A stretch of 7,033 bases of DNA from a candidate division Zixibacteria bacterium DG_27. Its GTDB lineage: Bacteria > Zixibacteria > MSB-5A5 > DG-27. The notes beneath the pieces are model-generated. The model ran no database searches. It was not told the origin of the DNA and was given only the letters and a program-made list of their open reading frames with translations. The DNA lies in contig LIZU01000063.1 in NCBI GenBank assembly GCA_001302725.1, forward strand, positions 1 to 7,033. The letters are read 5' to 3'. Positions 6,437 through 7,033 of the stretch are shown here, one piece after another. The translations under genes and the position numbers were made by a program. Every line of letters begins with the position of its first letter. Position 1 is the stretch's first letter.

Positions 6437-6976
6437 ATGGTCATTTGCGGTGTCATATACGTCGGCGAACAGGTGGAAAAAGCGATCCGTGAAGCCTACG
6501 ATAAGCACAATCCCATCGCCTCACACGTCAGACCCCATCTGACTCTCCTTTTTCCTTCAGAGACGGGGCTGCGGCCGGTAGAGATATATGCCCATTTTGA
6601 AAATGTTGCTTCCGAGACGGTCAGATTCAGTGTCGGCTTCAACGGCGTCAAACTTCGCCCCCAGGATCTGCTGGCGTACTTGGATATATCGGAAGGCGCC
6701 GACAGATTGCGTCTTCTGAATCGGAAGTTGTATAGCGGTGAGCTTGAGGAGCTGCTCGATGTTGACCGTCCCTTCTATCCACACTTGACCCTGGGACGTT
6801 TCGAAACCGAAGTGGACATGAATCGTGCATATGACGATTTGAAGGACTTCAATCTGACCTCGGACTTCATAGCTGAAAGGTTAAGTTTGCTTGAGAGGCA
6901 GGCCCCGCACCGGTGGGAGACGATTAGAACGTTTGACTTCAGAAAGAGGGACCCTGAGCTTGGCGCGTCTGAATAG
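6437..6976 (+). CDS. 2H phosphoesterase, 2'-5' RNA ligase family protein
   Basis: A 179-residue protein with the two HxT motifs that define the 2H phosphoesterase superfamily: PHLTLLFP (His34, Thr36) and YPHLTLGRF (His116, Thr118), spaced 82 residues apart as expected for the two-lobed fold. Family members hydrolyse or form 2'-5' or 2',3'-cyclic phosphodiester bonds in RNA or nucleotides (ThpR/LigT, YjcG-like and CPDase groups). Sequence alone does not tell which substrate applies. Overall it resembles the 2_5_RNA_ligase2/YjcG type more than classic ThpR, so I give no symbol. The start is ATG 6437; the frame is closed just upstream by TGA 6416-6418, and there is no strong Shine-Dalgarno sequence. 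It lies 34 bp after atpG on the same strand with no terminator seen between them, so co-transcription is likely. Its last 17 bases overlap a probable next gene. Confidence 0.85.
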   Translation: MVICGVIYVGEQVEKAIREAYDKHNPIASHVRPHLTLLFPSETGLRPVEIYAHFENVASETVRFSVGFNGVKLRPQDLLAYLDISEGADRLRLLNRKLYSGELEELLDVDRPFYPHLTLGRFETEVDMNRAYDDLKDFNLTSDFIAERLSLLERQAPHRWETIRTFDFRKRDPELGASE

Positions 6977-7033
6977 ACTAAACGGCCTCTCCGGGAAAGA
7001 GTGGATTAAGTTTCAGAAGTCCTGGTTTGTGCA
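6960..7033 (+). CDS. Probable 5' end of a further gene, cut by the window edge; possibly a DNA methyltransferase
   Basis: An open frame in a different phase from the 2H gene begins at TTG 6960-6962 and runs off the window. It reads LARLNRLNGLSGKEW and then IKFQKSWFV. An earlier in-frame TTG at 6933 is also possible. A purine-rich stretch (AGAGGG, 6945-6950) sits about 9 nt before the TTG and could serve as a ribosome binding site. The composition looks like a genuine protein. The 'L-x-G-K-E-W ... K-S-W-F' opening reminds me of the start of some site-specific DNA methyltransferases, but this is memory of a pattern in 24 residues and the catalytic motifs are not in view. If real, it overlaps the upstream gene by 17 bp and is probably translationally coupled to it. 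Confidence 0.45.
   Translation, partial: MARLNRLNGLSGKEWIKFQKSWFV

Noticed and set aside
1..7033. Search by eye for CRISPR arrays, tRNA or rRNA genes, insertion sequences and attachment sites
   Set aside because: No repeated spacer pattern, tRNA-like arm set, transposase frame or terminal inverted repeats were seen.

Overview
The window reads as an ordinary chromosomal segment of a Gram-negative-type bacterium. The left-edge gene fragment looks like the heptose nucleotidyltransferase RfaE2, which points to a lipopolysaccharide or ADP-heptose pathway, and base composition is moderate. I cannot name the phylum from sequence alone. The gene order and several non-ATG starts (TTG, GTG) suggest a little-studied lineage.

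Layout. 1-218 (+): 3' end of an rfaE2-like gene. 215-3220 (-): a 1001-residue hybrid sensor histidine kinase (PAS, three GAF domains, HisKA, HATPase, receiver). It converges on rfaE2 so tightly that both stop codons share the tetranucleotide TTAA. 3221-3445: a 225-bp divergent control region with a good sigma70-type promoter facing right. 3446-6402 (+): a partial F1Fo ATP synthase cluster of atpZ/atpI-like protein, alpha subunit (atpA) and gamma subunit (atpG). 6437-6976 (+): a 2H phosphoesterase of the 2'-5' RNA ligase family. 6960-7033 (+): the probable start of another gene, cut by the window edge.

How the genes relate. Alpha and gamma look intact and form part of the F1 catalytic head and central stalk; the AtpZ-like protein is a small membrane protein usually encoded at the head of atp operons. 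The subunits a, c, b, delta, beta and epsilon are absent here. AtpZ is followed directly by alpha, and gamma is followed by an RNA-ligase-like gene instead of beta. The missing subunits must be elsewhere in the genome if the enzyme works. Alpha has a strong ribosome binding site. Gamma has a GTG start with no visible Shine-Dalgarno sequence, after a 255-bp gap that opens with a hairpin. This fits unequal synthesis of alpha and gamma (3:1 in the enzyme).

The most notable anomalies are the receiver domain of the kinase, which appears to have lost about 26 internal residues between the phosphoacceptor Asp and the conserved Lys, and the stripped-down ATP synthase cluster. I saw no mobile element, CRISPR array, tRNA or rRNA, and nothing I would confidently call a new defence or biosynthetic system.
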